The notes under the pieces: model-generated
The model's input: only the letters and a program-made list of their open reading frames with translations
Databases searched by the model: none
What the model was told of the DNA's origin: nothing
Translations under genes and position numbers: made by a program
Assembly (NCBI RefSeq): GCF_901873445.1
Contig: NZ_CABFLN010000064.1
Coordinates: forward strand, 13,455 to 77,454
Origin: Gemella haemolysans
GTDB lineage: Bacteria; Bacillota; Bacilli; Staphylococcales; Gemellaceae
Reading direction: 5' to 3'
DNA length: 64,000 bases
Shown here: positions 48,029-57,283 of the stretch, in pieces
How the letters are laid out: the number at the start of each line of letters is the position of its first letter
How positions within the stretch are numbered: position 1 is the first letter of the stretch

Positions 48029-50174
48029 GATGTTTACCTCCTTTTTGTAATTCTTCTTCACTAAGTTGGCTTTCTGCAATTTCTAAATATGTTGGACAAG
48101 TTTCTAGAAGTTCTTGGTGTTTTCCGATTCCAACTATTTTACCTTCATTCATTACGATAATCTTATCTGCATTTAAAATTGTTGCGATACGTTGGGCAAC
48201 TATTATAGTAGTTACACCAGCCATTTCTTCTCTTAAAGTTTTCCTTAATTTAACATCTGTTTTATAGTCTAGTGCTGAAAAACTATCATCGAAAAGAAGT
48301 ATCTTAGGATTTTTCGCCAACGCACGAGCAATTGAAAGACGTTGTTTTTGTCCACCAGAAACATTTGATCCACCTTGTGAAATCTCACTATTAAATTTAT
48401 CTTCTTTTTCATTGATAAATTCTATTGCTTGAGCAATTTCAGCAGCTTTTCTCATTTGTTCATCAGAAATATTTTCATCAGCAAATTTAATATTTGATTC
48501 AATATTACCACTAAATAATACTCCTTTTTGAGGAACAAATCCTAAAGTATCTCTTAATTTACTTAAACTTATATCTCTAATATTGACTCCATCAATTGAA
48601 ATTTCACCTTCACTAGCATCGAAATATCTAGGAATCAAATGAAGCAATGTAGATTTACCACTACCCGTACTTCCTATAATTGCTGTAGTTTTTCCTGCTT
48701 CTGCTTCAAAACTAATATTACTTAATACTGGACTATCAGCACCATCAAATGTAAAGCTAACATTATCAAATTTTAATGTACCCTTCACGTCTTGAAGCTT
48801 ACTATCATCAATATGTTTACTATCTACGACAGTAACCTCTGTTTCCAGTACTTCATTAATACGTCCTGCTGCAACTTCTGCACGAGGTAATTGCATCATT
48901 AAGAATGTGAAGAATAAGAATGACATTACTATTTGCATTGTATATGTAATAAATGCCATCATATCTCCAACTTGAATACTACCAGAATCTATATTTTTTC
49001 CACCAACCCAAATTATTAATAATGCAATTCCATTCATTATTAATATAATCATTGGCATAAGCGCTGACAATGTTCTATTGATAAAAAGTTGTTCATTTTT
49101 AAGAACAGTATTTTCTTTATTAAATCTTTCTTCTTCGTATTTTTCACGTCCAAAAACTCGGATTACAGAAATACCAGTTAATGCTTCGCGAGTCACTAAG
49201 TTAACTCTATCTATTAATTTCTGCATAATTTTGAATTTAGGCATTACTAAGAATGAGATTATTCCTATTGTTAACCCTAGAATACCTACACCTAATGCGA
49301 TTATCCAAGTCATACCTGTATCTGTTTGTGTAACTTTGTAAACTCCGTATACTGCCATCATAGGTGCATAGATTGCGATAAATAACATCATATTTAAAGC
49401 ATTTTGAATTTGTTGAATATCATTTGTACTTCTTGTAATTAGTGAAGCTGTTGAAAATTTATCAATATCTTGTTTAGAAAATGATAGTACCTTGTTATAC
49501 AATTTCTCACGCAAGTTATACGCTATCTTCGAAGAAATTCTACTCGCTATAAAATTCGAAATAATACTTCCAATTCCAGAAATAAATGTCACGATTATCA
49601 TCATGATTCCAACTTCTTTAAGGTAATTTTTTCTAATTTCGTTAGTGTCGATACCTACATTATTTCTATATTCTTCTTTTACATAACGAATACCGGCCTG
49701 TTTTGTAATCATATCTGCTGAACTACCTAAATCACTTATTGATTTTTGCTTTTGTTCAATTAAGCTATCTTTCTTGACTAATCCTAGTTTGACACCTTCT
49801 GCAACCTTATCTAAATCTAAGTTTTCAGATTTTGCACCAGATACAACAGTCATAGTATTTTTTAATATGTCATTTAATTCACTTCGTTCCTGTTCATTAA
49901 TACTATCAAGTTTATAAACATCACCATCTTTTGTATATTTAGATGTAACTTTCTTGATTTCATCATCTGTCATAAATAGTTGTAACTCTCTAAATGACTT
50001 TTCACTTATTTTTTCCGGTACAGCATCTTGAATACCACTTTGTTGAATACCTTTATCGACAATATTACTTGTATATGTCGGAAGTGCTAGCTCTGCTACA
50101 ACACGAACTCCTATTATCACAACTAAAAATATCATCGGTACTAAGAAACCTTTTAAATATTTAATTAGTTTCAT
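48021..50174 (-). CDS. ABC exporter subunit A (heterodimeric multidrug type)
   Basis: 717 residues. The ATPase part has Walker A IGSTGSGKSTL, signature NVSGGQKQRL and Walker B ILLFDDSFSALD, where Asp replaces the catalytic Glu. That is the degenerate site typical of one partner in heterodimeric exporters (LmrC/EfrA/BmrC). Between spans 1 and 2 it carries an unusually long external segment (about residues 45-185). Start at ATG 50174 after AAGGAGG. Coupled to the MarR gene upstream (overlapping ends). Confidence 0.9.
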   Translation of the reverse strand: MKLIKYLKGFLVPMIFLVVIIGVRVVAELALPTYTSNIVDKGIQQSGIQDAVPEKISEKSFRELQLFMTDDEIKKVTSKYTKDGDVYKLDSINEQERSELNDILKNTMTVVSGAKSENLDLDKVAEGVKLGLVKKDSLIEQKQKSISDLGSSADMITKQAGIRYVKEEYRNNVGIDTNEIRKNYLKEVGIMMIIVTFISGIGSIISNFIASRISSKIAYNLREKLYNKVLSFSKQDIDKFSTASLITRSTNDIQQIQNALNMMLFIAIYAPMMAVYGVYKVTQTDTGMTWIIALGVGILGLTIGIISFLVMPKFKIMQKLIDRVNLVTREALTGISVIRVFGREKYEEERFNKENTVLKNEQLFINRTLSALMPMIILIMNGIALLIIWVGGKNIDSGSIQVGDMMAFITYTMQIVMSFLFFTFLMMQLPRAEVAAGRINEVLETEVTVVDSKHIDDSKLQDVKGTLKFDNVSFTFDGADSPVLSNISFEAEAGKTTAIIGSTGSGKSTLLHLIPRYFDASEGEISIDGVNIRDISLSKLRDTLGFVPQKGVLFSGNIESNIKFADENISDEQMRKAAEIAQAIEFINEKEDKFNSEISQGGSNVSGGQKQRLSIARALAKNPKILLFDDSFSALDYKTDVKLRKTLREEMAGVTTIIVAQRIATILNADKIIVMNEGKIVGIGKHQELLETCPTYLEIAESQLSEEELQKGGKHHG

Positions 50175-50625
50175 TGTTTTCCTCCTTATCAGATAATTCT
50201 TCTCTAAAAATCTCATTTACTCGAGACAATAATATATCAAACGCTTCTTTTTCCCTTGCATCAAATTTATTCCAGATAGATTGAAACCATTCTTCATACG
50301 CTTTTCTATGTGATTCTATGCATTCGATTCCTTTTTCAGATAAACTAAGATATTTTTTTCTTTTATCTTTTTCATCTGTACTTTGAACCACAAAATCTTT
50401 TTCTAAAAGCTCACTAACAAGAGCTGTGACCCTAGGTTTTGTCACACATAACTCTTCTCCCAATTCTTGCATTGTAATTTTTTCTTTTGAAGATAAAAAT
50501 AACATTGCTTGAAATTCAGGTTTTCTATACGGTGCATCACTTTTCTTATGAAATCTTTTCATTATCAATCTAAATTCTTCCATCATATCCATTGCTACGT
50601 GATATGATATTTCATTTTCACTCAT
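50161..50625 (-). CDS. MarR-family repressor of the ABC exporter
   Basis: 154 residues, winged helix near 50-105 with ITMQELGEELCVTKPRVTAL and the wing DEKDKRKKYLSLSEKG. First gene of the exporter operon and overlapping it, with palindromes in its promoter, so it very probably represses itself and the exporter until a drug or other ligand binds. Ligand unknown. Confidence 0.9.
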   Translation of the reverse strand: MSENEISYHVAMDMMEEFRLIMKRFHKKSDAPYRKPEFQAMLFLSSKEKITMQELGEELCVTKPRVTALVSELLEKDFVVQSTDEKDKRKKYLSLSEKGIECIESHRKAYEEWFQSIWNKFDAREKEAFDILLSRVNEIFREELSDKEENNETN

Positions 50626-50663
50626 TTTCTACCTCCTTTAATTTTATAAATTAGTTCACAACA

Positions 50664-50689
50664 TTAACTAATTAGTTAACTATGTTAAC
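50664..50689. promoter_or_regulatory. Operator cluster for the MarR-ABC operon
   Basis: Perfect palindrome TTAACTAATTAGTTAA (50664-50679) followed by the overlapping GTTAACTATGTTAAC (50675-50689), 40-65 bases before the MarR start. Confidence 0.65.
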
Positions 50690-50738
50690 TATTATATTTT
50701 ATTTTACGCTTTTAGTCAATAAAAATTTTGATTTAAAT

Positions 50739-50775
50739 AAAAAAGATTAACCTAGAACTTATCTAAGTTAATCTT
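50739..50775 (-). terminator. Terminator of rel-dtd-lytH-like operon
   Basis: Minus strand AAGATTAACTTAG / CTAGGTTAATCTT with one G-U pair, followed by T6. Confidence 0.85.
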
Positions 50776-50780
50776 TATTT

Positions 50781-52226
50781 TTATTTACTAAATACCCACG
50801 CTTGAGCAATATTATTTTTTAAATCATTTTCTGTGAATCCATTATAACTTGTAAGTTTTACATCATCATCATTTGGATCATTTATATAGAATTTGTCATC
50901 TTCAAAGCCTCTAATAACTTTGTACGTCACTCTATCACCAAATACACCAGATTTTAATCTAACAAGAACTGGCTTATTATCTTTTATGGCACTCTCTATA
51001 TTTTCGATTAATTTATCCGTCTCAACTCTTTCAACCTTAAGATTATATTTATCTGCGAAAGCTGGGACAATTGTAGGTTGTGTCCCTTGATTTTTAATAT
51101 AGTATTTATTTCCTGCCCAAGACGCAAGTTCTTCTACAGTTGCTTCATCTTTACCTATATACTTCGCAATCATAGCAAGTGAGATAATAGCATCTCCATT
51201 GGTTTCAATTGTTTTCTTACTATCTAATCCATATGAAATATTTTTATATGCATCTTGTTTCATATAATACATAGGAACAGAAAGACCTTTTTGAGGTAAG
51301 TTAAGAAGTTGTTCTTTTCTTTTCGCATTATAATTATCGACATTTATTAGATAATATAAGTAGCCTTCTACACCTTCTTTAAGTGAATCTATATACTGCT
51401 TATTAGCAATTTCATTATTTAGTAAATCAACATCAATCTTATTAGCAATATTCGCTGAAATAATTTTTACCTGTGGTAATTTATCACTAAGTTGAGAAAA
51501 GTTTCCTTGTTTTTCAGAAGATGAAACTCTTGATAAATAGTGATCTGACAGATTTTTTTCTATACTTCTTGCTACTATTGATGATTGTTGGGTTCCATAG
51601 TATACTTTTACTCCAAAAGTGTCTTTATTATTATCATTAGCTGTATCAATATCGATTAATACTTCTACTGAATTTTCTGCAGCAATCTTTGTTATGTCTT
51701 CCTTTGTTGGAGAAGAATCATCATTATCTCTAGTTAATATTACCTTAATACCATCTTTTTCCAATAATTCTTTTAATTGTTTTGCTATTTTTAAATTATA
51801 TGTCTTAGCATGTACTCCTTTATAATCTACAGCATCGTCTTGTTTAATTACTGGATTTAATAAGATTGTATAAGATTTCAATTTTTCTTTATTTTGGTCT
51901 TCTGGACTCTTTTGTCCACTTCCTAATATACTCCAACCTGGTACCCAACCAACAAAACTATCGTTTGTTTTTATTTCATACCAAGTATCAGATTTACTTA
52001 ACATTTCAACATTATCACCAGCTGTTACTTTTTTCAACGTTGGATAAGTATCATCTGGACCAGTTCGAAGCTCTATTTCTTTTGAAATAGTAATGTTATT
52101 TTGAGCATTAGCTGAAGGATTCATCTTTTCACCAATAAAGTTTATTATTCCACCTACAACCAATATTAATAATAATGCAAATATTACTAACAATACTCCG
52201 TTTTTATTTCTTCTTTTTATTCTCAT
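50781..52226 (-). CDS. LytH-like protein: SH3b, degenerate amidase, C39-like domain
   Basis: 481 residues from ATG 52226. One N-terminal span (10-32), a bacterial SH3 domain (44-100: ITISKEIELRTGPDDTYP ... WVPGW), an Amidase_3-like domain (118-296) and a peptidase C39-like domain (315-481: VPMYYMKQDAYKNI ... SLAMIAKYIG ... FYINDPND). Layout and position after rel-dtd match S. aureus lytH, except for the extra C-terminal domain. All four expected zinc/catalytic positions of the amidase are replaced: PGHGG reads LNPVIKQ; the Glu is Ala or His near 139; SIHxN reads DIDTA; the C-terminal Glu reads IISANI. The C39-like part lacks Cys and the His; the whole protein has no Cys and two His. A binding protein rather than an enzyme is inferred. 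Confidence 0.8.
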   Translation of the reverse strand: MRIKRRNKNGVLLVIFALLLILVVGGIINFIGEKMNPSANAQNNITISKEIELRTGPDDTYPTLKKVTAGDNVEMLSKSDTWYEIKTNDSFVGWVPGWSILGSGQKSPEDQNKEKLKSYTILLNPVIKQDDAVDYKGVHAKTYNLKIAKQLKELLEKDGIKVILTRDNDDSSPTKEDITKIAAENSVEVLIDIDTANDNNKDTFGVKVYYGTQQSSIVARSIEKNLSDHYLSRVSSSEKQGNFSQLSDKLPQVKIISANIANKIDVDLLNNEIANKQYIDSLKEGVEGYLYYLINVDNYNAKRKEQLLNLPQKGLSVPMYYMKQDAYKNISYGLDSKKTIETNGDAIISLAMIAKYIGKDEATVEELASWAGNKYYIKNQGTQPTIVPAFADKYNLKVERVETDKLIENIESAIKDNKPVLVRLKSGVFGDRVTYKVIRGFEDDKFYINDPNDDDVKLTSYNGFTENDLKNNIAQAWVFSK

Positions 52227-52227
52227 A

Positions 52228-52680
52228 TTAATTTCCTGCTGATAGTTTTTCGTAAACAATAGTCACTGGTCCATCATTTACAATATTTACTTCCATCATT
52301 GTTTGGAAGATTCCAGTCTCTACTGTTACACCCTCTTCTTTTAAATATTCATTAAATTTTTCATATAATTCGTTAGCTTTTTCTGCTCCTGCAGCACTTG
52401 TAAAACTTGGTCTATTACCCTTTTTAGTATCAGCATATAATGTAAATTGTGAGACTGATAAAATACTTCCTCCTACATCTTTTAAGCTTAGGTTAATTTT
52501 ATCATTATCATCTTCGAATAAACGAGCTTGAGCTATTTTTTTAGCTAAATACTTCGCATCATCTATAGTTGATTCTTTATGGACACCAACTAATAAGCAG
52601 AATCCCTTATCAATACTCCCAACAATTTTATTATCAACACTAACACTAGCTTTCTTTACTTTCTGTAATATAATTTTCAT
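52228..52680 (-). CDS. dtd: D-aminoacyl-tRNA deacylase
   Basis: Hydrolyses D-aminoacyl- and Gly-tRNA-Ala mischarged tRNAs. 150 residues; SVSQFTLYAD near 77 and the GPVT near 138 cis-Pro-type motif are family hallmarks. One base after it starts the LytH-like gene; eight bases separate it from rel upstream. Confidence 0.95.
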   Translation of the reverse strand: MKIILQKVKKASVSVDNKIVGSIDKGFCLLVGVHKESTIDDAKYLAKKIAQARLFEDDNDKINLSLKDVGGSILSVSQFTLYADTKKGNRPSFTSAAGAEKANELYEKFNEYLKEEGVTVETGIFQTMMEVNIVNDGPVTIVYEKLSAGN

Positions 52681-52688
52681 ATATCCAC

Positions 52689-54866
52689 CTATTTAACTAT
52701 TCTTTCTACGCTGTATACATCCTGAAGTTGACGTAATTTTTTAATCATATAATCACATTCACTTACATTTTTCACATATATACCTATCGTTATAACACAT
52801 GTTTTATCAGCTTTTGATTCGGAATTAAGTTTTTTAATCTCAACCCTACTTTCACTTAATGTTAACAGCACATTTTGTAGTAATAAATCCCTATCAAACG
52901 CGTGGATTTGTAAAGTTACACTATAACGTCGAGCATTTAGACTGTCTACCCACTCAACGTCCAATAATCTTGCATGGTCTTCTTCACTCAAGTTTGGGCA
53001 GTTATGTCTATGCACAGTTACCCCCCTACCTTTTGTAATAAATCCAACTATTTCATCTCCAGGTATCGGCTGACAACATTTTGATAATCTTACAAGAATA
53101 TTATCAACGCCTTTTACATAAACACCTGTTTCAGTTACTATTTTTTTCGTTTCTTCAGCATTGAAAAGTTTCTCAATTTTTTCTTGAGTCATCTTTTCTT
53201 TTCTAATTTTCTCAGTTAATCGAGCAAATACTTTATTAGCTGTGATTCCACCATAACCAATAGCAACATACATTTCTTCAAGATTAGCAAATTTATATTT
53301 ATTAAGTGCAACTGCAATATTTTCATCTGTTAACACTTCATCAATATCTAAGTTATTAGCTTTAATTTCGTCTTTTAATAATATTTCACCTTTAACTAGG
53401 TTTTCTTCACGTGCTGCTTTTTTGAAAAATGCTTTAATTTTTGACTTAGTTTGAGATGAGGTAGCTATTTCTAGCCATGATCGTTTCGGTCCTGTAGAAT
53501 TTTTACTAGTACGTATATCACAAATTTCCCCTGTAGACAATACATAATCAAATGGCTCTATTTTATCATTTACAGTTGCCCCTACCATTTTATTACCTAC
53601 TTCCGAGTGAATCGCATAGGCAAAGTCCACAATACATGATCCTTTTGGTAATTCTATAATATCACTATTTGGTGTGAATACATAGATTTTATCACTTAAT
53701 AAGTCTACTTTTAATGATTCCATGAAACTTTCTGCAGTTGCTTCAGTTTCGTCATTTTCAGCGATTTTTTGGAACCAATTTAATTTTTCATAGAAGTTAT
53801 TGTTTTTATTAACCTTCTTACCTTCTTTATATGCCCAGTGCGCAGCAATCCCTTTTTCAGCAATTTCATGCATTTCATATGTTCTAATTTGAACTTCTAG
53901 GGTTTGACCATCTGGCGCTATAACCGTAGTATGAAGTGATTGATACATATTAGGCTTTGGCATTGCAATATAGTCTTTGATTCTTCCCGGAATAGGAACC
54001 CAAAGATTATTTACAAGTCCTAAAGTAGCATAACAGTCAGCTACGCTATCAACCAAGACACGTACAGCCAGCAAATCATATATTTGGTCAAAAGTTTTAT
54101 TTTGCTTAACCATTTTTTTATAAATGCTATAAATATGCTTTGGTCTTCCTGTTACCTGCGCTTCAATTTTATTTTCTGCCAAAATCGAAGTAATACTTGA
54201 ACAAGCATCTTTTATGCTTTCTTCCCTAGCACTTCTCTTTTGTTTCATCATCCCTACAATCGAGAAATATTGAGATGGGTGTAAATATCTAAGTGATGTG
54301 TCCTCCAATTCCCATTTTACAGAGCTAATCCCTAATCTATGAGCTAAAGGCGCATAAATTTCAAGCGTTTCACTTGAGATTTCTCTTTGTTTTTCCTCTC
54401 TCATATATTTCATAGTTCTCATATTATGAAGTCTATCCGCAAGTTTAACAAAAATTACACGTAAATCTTTCGCTATTGATACGAAAAGTTTTCTATGGTT
54501 TTCGGCTTGTGATTGTTTTTTAGAGCGGAATTTAACTTTATCTAATTTTGTAACACCATCAACTATTACAGCTATATCTTCACCAAAAGTTTCTTTTATA
54601 TCATCAAACGTATACTTAGTATCTTCTACAACATCATGTAAAAAACCGGCACAAATTGTTGCATAATCTAATTTAAGTTCTACTAAAATTCCTGCAACTT
54701 GAACTGGGTGTAATATATATGGTTCCCCTGATTTTCTAAATTGTCCTTCATGAGCAATTTTTGCAAATTCATAAGCTTGTCTTATTGTTTTTATTTGCTC
54801 TTCTGATAAATATTTACTCGCCATATCTTCTACATTTTCATAACTATATGGATATTCAAGATTCAC
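52689..54866 (-). CDS. rel: Bifunctional (p)ppGpp synthetase/hydrolase Rel
   Basis: Stringent-response enzyme. 725 residues in the long RSH layout: HD hydrolase (HPVQVAGIL ... FLHDVVEDT, near 52-84), synthetase (PGRIKDYIAMPKPNMYQSLH, near 290-310), TGS domain near 395, conserved Cys region (RLSKCCQPIPGDEIVGF near 585) and C-terminal ACT domain. Hydrolase His/Asp residues are intact, so it should be bifunctional. Confidence 0.96.
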   Translation of the reverse strand: MNLEYPYSYENVEDMASKYLSEEQIKTIRQAYEFAKIAHEGQFRKSGEPYILHPVQVAGILVELKLDYATICAGFLHDVVEDTKYTFDDIKETFGEDIAVIVDGVTKLDKVKFRSKKQSQAENHRKLFVSIAKDLRVIFVKLADRLHNMRTMKYMREEKQREISSETLEIYAPLAHRLGISSVKWELEDTSLRYLHPSQYFSIVGMMKQKRSAREESIKDACSSITSILAENKIEAQVTGRPKHIYSIYKKMVKQNKTFDQIYDLLAVRVLVDSVADCYATLGLVNNLWVPIPGRIKDYIAMPKPNMYQSLHTTVIAPDGQTLEVQIRTYEMHEIAEKGIAAHWAYKEGKKVNKNNNFYEKLNWFQKIAENDETEATAESFMESLKVDLLSDKIYVFTPNSDIIELPKGSCIVDFAYAIHSEVGNKMVGATVNDKIEPFDYVLSTGEICDIRTSKNSTGPKRSWLEIATSSQTKSKIKAFFKKAAREENLVKGEILLKDEIKANNLDIDEVLTDENIAVALNKYKFANLEEMYVAIGYGGITANKVFARLTEKIRKEKMTQEKIEKLFNAEETKKIVTETGVYVKGVDNILVRLSKCCQPIPGDEIVGFITKGRGVTVHRHNCPNLSEEDHARLLDVEWVDSLNARRYSVTLQIHAFDRDLLLQNVLLTLSESRVEIKKLNSESKADKTCVITIGIYVKNVSECDYMIKKLRQLQDVYSVERIVK

Positions 54867-55068
54867 AGAAATTCCTCCTCTATCAAAATTTAATCTATCC
54901 TTTATAATACCACAAAATCAAGAAAATTTCCCGTGATTTAACTAAAAATATTACAATTTAAAAGGATTTTCATAATTTATTTAATTAGCTATTAAAAACT
55001 ACATTACTGATTCAATTGATAAAAATTCTCGACAATAAAATTATAATGTATCTTTTTACTTTATAAAC

Positions 55069-55098
55069 AAAAAAATTCTAGTTCAACACGAACTAGAA
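55069..55098 (-). terminator. Terminator of lysP
   Basis: Minus strand TTCTAGTTC-GTGTT-GAACTAGAA, 9 bp, followed by T7. Confidence 0.92.
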
Positions 55099-55110
55099 CT
55101 TTTTCATATA

Positions 55111-56607
55111 TTATTTAGTATCTACATCTTGAGATAGATCAACTTTATCTAAAGGAATTAGTTTTGTTTTATATCTAATTTTGTGATATAGATAGAAGAA
55201 TAAGAAAATCGGAACTCCCATATATGTTGTTAACATTCCGCTCCAGTTTACAACACCTTTAGTGATAAGCTCTGTATCTTGCCCGATAATAACGATGATA
55301 CATAATACTAAAGCGATAATTGGACCAACTGGGAACCATTTTGCTCTATATTTAAGATTATTTAAATCTTTACCTTGAGCAATATAAGCTCTTCTAAATC
55401 TATAGTGACTTAATGCAATACCTAACCAAGCGATAAATCCAGTTAATCCACTAGCCGCAACGATATAAGTATACGCATTAGCACTTGTAAGTTGGATTAA
55501 GAAGATTAAGAATACTACTACAGCTGTTGCGATTAATGAAATAACCGGTGTTCCATATTTAGTAACACGACCAAAAATTGGATACGCAAGTTTTTCTTTA
55601 CTCATTGCATAAAGCATTCTTGTTGATGCATACATACCTGAATTACCAGCTGATAGAATTGATGTTAAGATTACTGCATTCATGACACTTGCCGCTAAAG
55701 CAAATCCAGCATTTTTAAAGACGATTGTAAATGGTGATTTAGCAATTTCTTCAGCACTTTCAGCACCTAATAAATCTGGTGAAGTATAAGGAATTAATAA
55801 TCCTATTACTAAAATTGCTAGTACGTAGAAGATTAAAATTCTCCAGAATACTTGTTTTACAGCTTTAGGAATACTTTTCTCTGGATTTTCACTTTCTCCA
55901 GCAGTAATACCGATTAACTCAGTACCTTGGAATGAATATCCAGCGATTAAGAATACTCCAAGTGTAGCAAGAATTTGTCCTGATAACGAAGAATCTTCTC
56001 CAACGAATGGTGCATCACCAATTGTTAAATTTTTGAATCCAATGTATTCTCCACCTAAAATACCGAAGATAGTTAAACATCCAACTACTAAGAAGATGAT
56101 TACTACTACTACTTTAATAAGTGCGAACCAGTATTCACTTTCACCATAAACTTTAACACTAAGTGAATTTAAAGCGATAATAATAACTAGGAATAATAAG
56201 CTCCAGGCCCAATGAGGAAGTACTCGCATAGGCTCCCAGTAGCTAATTGCTAGTGCAGATAACTCTACGTCGGCTGCTACTGTAATTACCCAGTTAAACC
56301 AATAGTTCCATCCTAAAGCAAATCCTAATGAAGGATCCACATAACGTGTAGCATATGTACTGAATGACCCTGATGTAGGTAGATATGTTGCCATTTCTCC
56401 TAATGATGTCATTAAGAAATATACCATAAGTCCGATACAAAGATAAGCTACGATAGCCCCCCCAGGTCCCGCACTTTGAATCGCTTGACCACTCGTCATG
56501 AATAATCCACTACCGATACATCCACCGATAGCAATCATACTAATATGACGTGATCGTAAATTTCTTCTTACTTCTGTTGCATTGTTGTTATTGCTGTTGT
56601 TTGTCAT
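55111..56607 (-). CDS. lysP: Lysine-specific permease (APC family)
   Basis: 498 residues from ATG 56607, which has AAGGAGG upstream. About 12 membrane spans; the first, ISMIAIGGCIGSGLFMTSGQ (near 22-41), and GTELIGITAGESENPEKS near 230 are typical of the amino-acid transporter family with LysP. A lysine riboswitch directly upstream fixes the substrate as lysine. Monocistronic. Confidence 0.93.
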   Translation of the reverse strand: MTNNSNNNNATEVRRNLRSRHISMIAIGGCIGSGLFMTSGQAIQSAGPGGAIVAYLCIGLMVYFLMTSLGEMATYLPTSGSFSTYATRYVDPSLGFALGWNYWFNWVITVAADVELSALAISYWEPMRVLPHWAWSLLFLVIIIALNSLSVKVYGESEYWFALIKVVVVIIFLVVGCLTIFGILGGEYIGFKNLTIGDAPFVGEDSSLSGQILATLGVFLIAGYSFQGTELIGITAGESENPEKSIPKAVKQVFWRILIFYVLAILVIGLLIPYTSPDLLGAESAEEIAKSPFTIVFKNAGFALAASVMNAVILTSILSAGNSGMYASTRMLYAMSKEKLAYPIFGRVTKYGTPVISLIATAVVVFLIFLIQLTSANAYTYIVAASGLTGFIAWLGIALSHYRFRRAYIAQGKDLNNLKYRAKWFPVGPIIALVLCIIVIIGQDTELITKGVVNWSGMLTTYMGVPIFLFFYLYHKIRYKTKLIPLDKVDLSQDVDTK

Positions 56608-56628
56608 AATAAAAACCTCCTTGATAAA

Positions 56629-56672
56629 ATAAAAAAGCATAACTTCTACCATATTTGCACGGAGTTATACTT
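56629..56672 (-). terminator. Riboswitch expression-platform terminator
   Basis: Minus strand AAGTATAACT / AGTTATGCTT (one G-U pair) followed by T6, between the lysine aptamer and lysP; expected to form when lysine is bound. Confidence 0.85.
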
Positions 56673-56700
56673 CACATTATCTCTCCAAAACAAGATATTA

Positions 56701-56865
56701 GTAGCGCAACATAGCCTCGCGACTATGACAGTCCTATACTTCGTTCAGTATAGACCCAACAATATTAACATAGGATTAATATCATTTCGGCGATGTTTCC
56801 TTTCAAGTAATATCGTCAAGCCCTACACTTTCAATTACTCTACTGATAAAAATCGCAACCTCTAC
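56701..56865 (-). ncRNA. Lysine riboswitch (L box)
   Basis: Conserved aptamer pieces in order on the minus strand: GTAGAGGTTGCG, ATCAGTAGAG, TGAAAGG, CGCCGAAATGATATTAA, TTGTTGGGTC, the TATACT hairpin with GAACGAAGTATA, GGACTGTCATAGTCGC, and TTGCGCTAC closing P1. Turns lysP off when lysine is abundant, via the terminator just downstream. Confidence 0.93.
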
Positions 56866-56907
56866 CTCACTTATTTTGTGAGGTACATATTCAATTAACT
56901 GTTTATT

Positions 56908-56936
56908 AGTATAATATACTTTTTTACTGTTGTCAA
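56908..56936 (-). promoter_or_regulatory. Promoter of lysP leader
   Basis: Minus strand -35 TTGACA (56931-56936), 17 bases, -10 TATACT (56908-56913), about 35 bases upstream of the aptamer. Confidence 0.85.
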
Positions 56937-57040
56937 CAAAAATTTTAATTTTTCTAAAAATTTAATTGAATTATTGAATATGTTTTATGTTCCTCATAAA
57001 ATAAAAGTAATAGTATTATATCTATATCTAATATTCTATC

Positions 57041-57071
57041 AAAAATAAGGAGATCAAAACCTCCTTATTTT
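57041..57071 (-). terminator. Terminator after the small peptide ORF
   Basis: AAAATAAGGAG / CTCCTTATTTT, 11 bp; symmetrical, but lies downstream of the 26-codon ORF on the minus strand. Confidence 0.8.
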
Positions 57072-57153
57072 TGCAATGCTTACAAGTATCTTTTTATATT
57101 TATCAATTTGATAAACAATTGACTAATTAATCATCCTTCTCTTTTTCTTCTTT

Positions 57154-57234
57154 TCATTTTTTCAATAGTTTATAGTTTGTTATTATTCCTAGTATTATTA
57201 AAATCTCTAGTATATTTAATAAAATCTTCATCAT
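57154..57234 (-). CDS. Small hydrophobic peptide, 26 residues
   Basis: Begins MMKILLNILEILIIL and ends TNYKLLKK. An unusually strong ribosome site (AAGGGGGAG) sits seven bases before the first ATG. A terminator follows about 85 bases after the stop, giving a compact unit. The peptide is almost entirely Leu/Ile with a basic end, and polar residues (K3, N7, E10) fall on one helical face. It could be a membrane-active peptide, a type I toxin-like peptide or a signal precursor. No family is recognised and no antisense RNA was identified. Confidence 0.5.
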   Translation of the reverse strand: MMKILLNILEILIILGIITNYKLLKK

Positions 57235-57283
57235 TTATCTCCCCCTTAAATACAAAGAAACTCAGAATATCAATTTATATTAA

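Noticed and set aside
48021-50174. Asp replacing catalytic Glu in one ABC subunit
   Set aside because: Normal for the degenerate half of heterodimeric exporters, not an inactivation.
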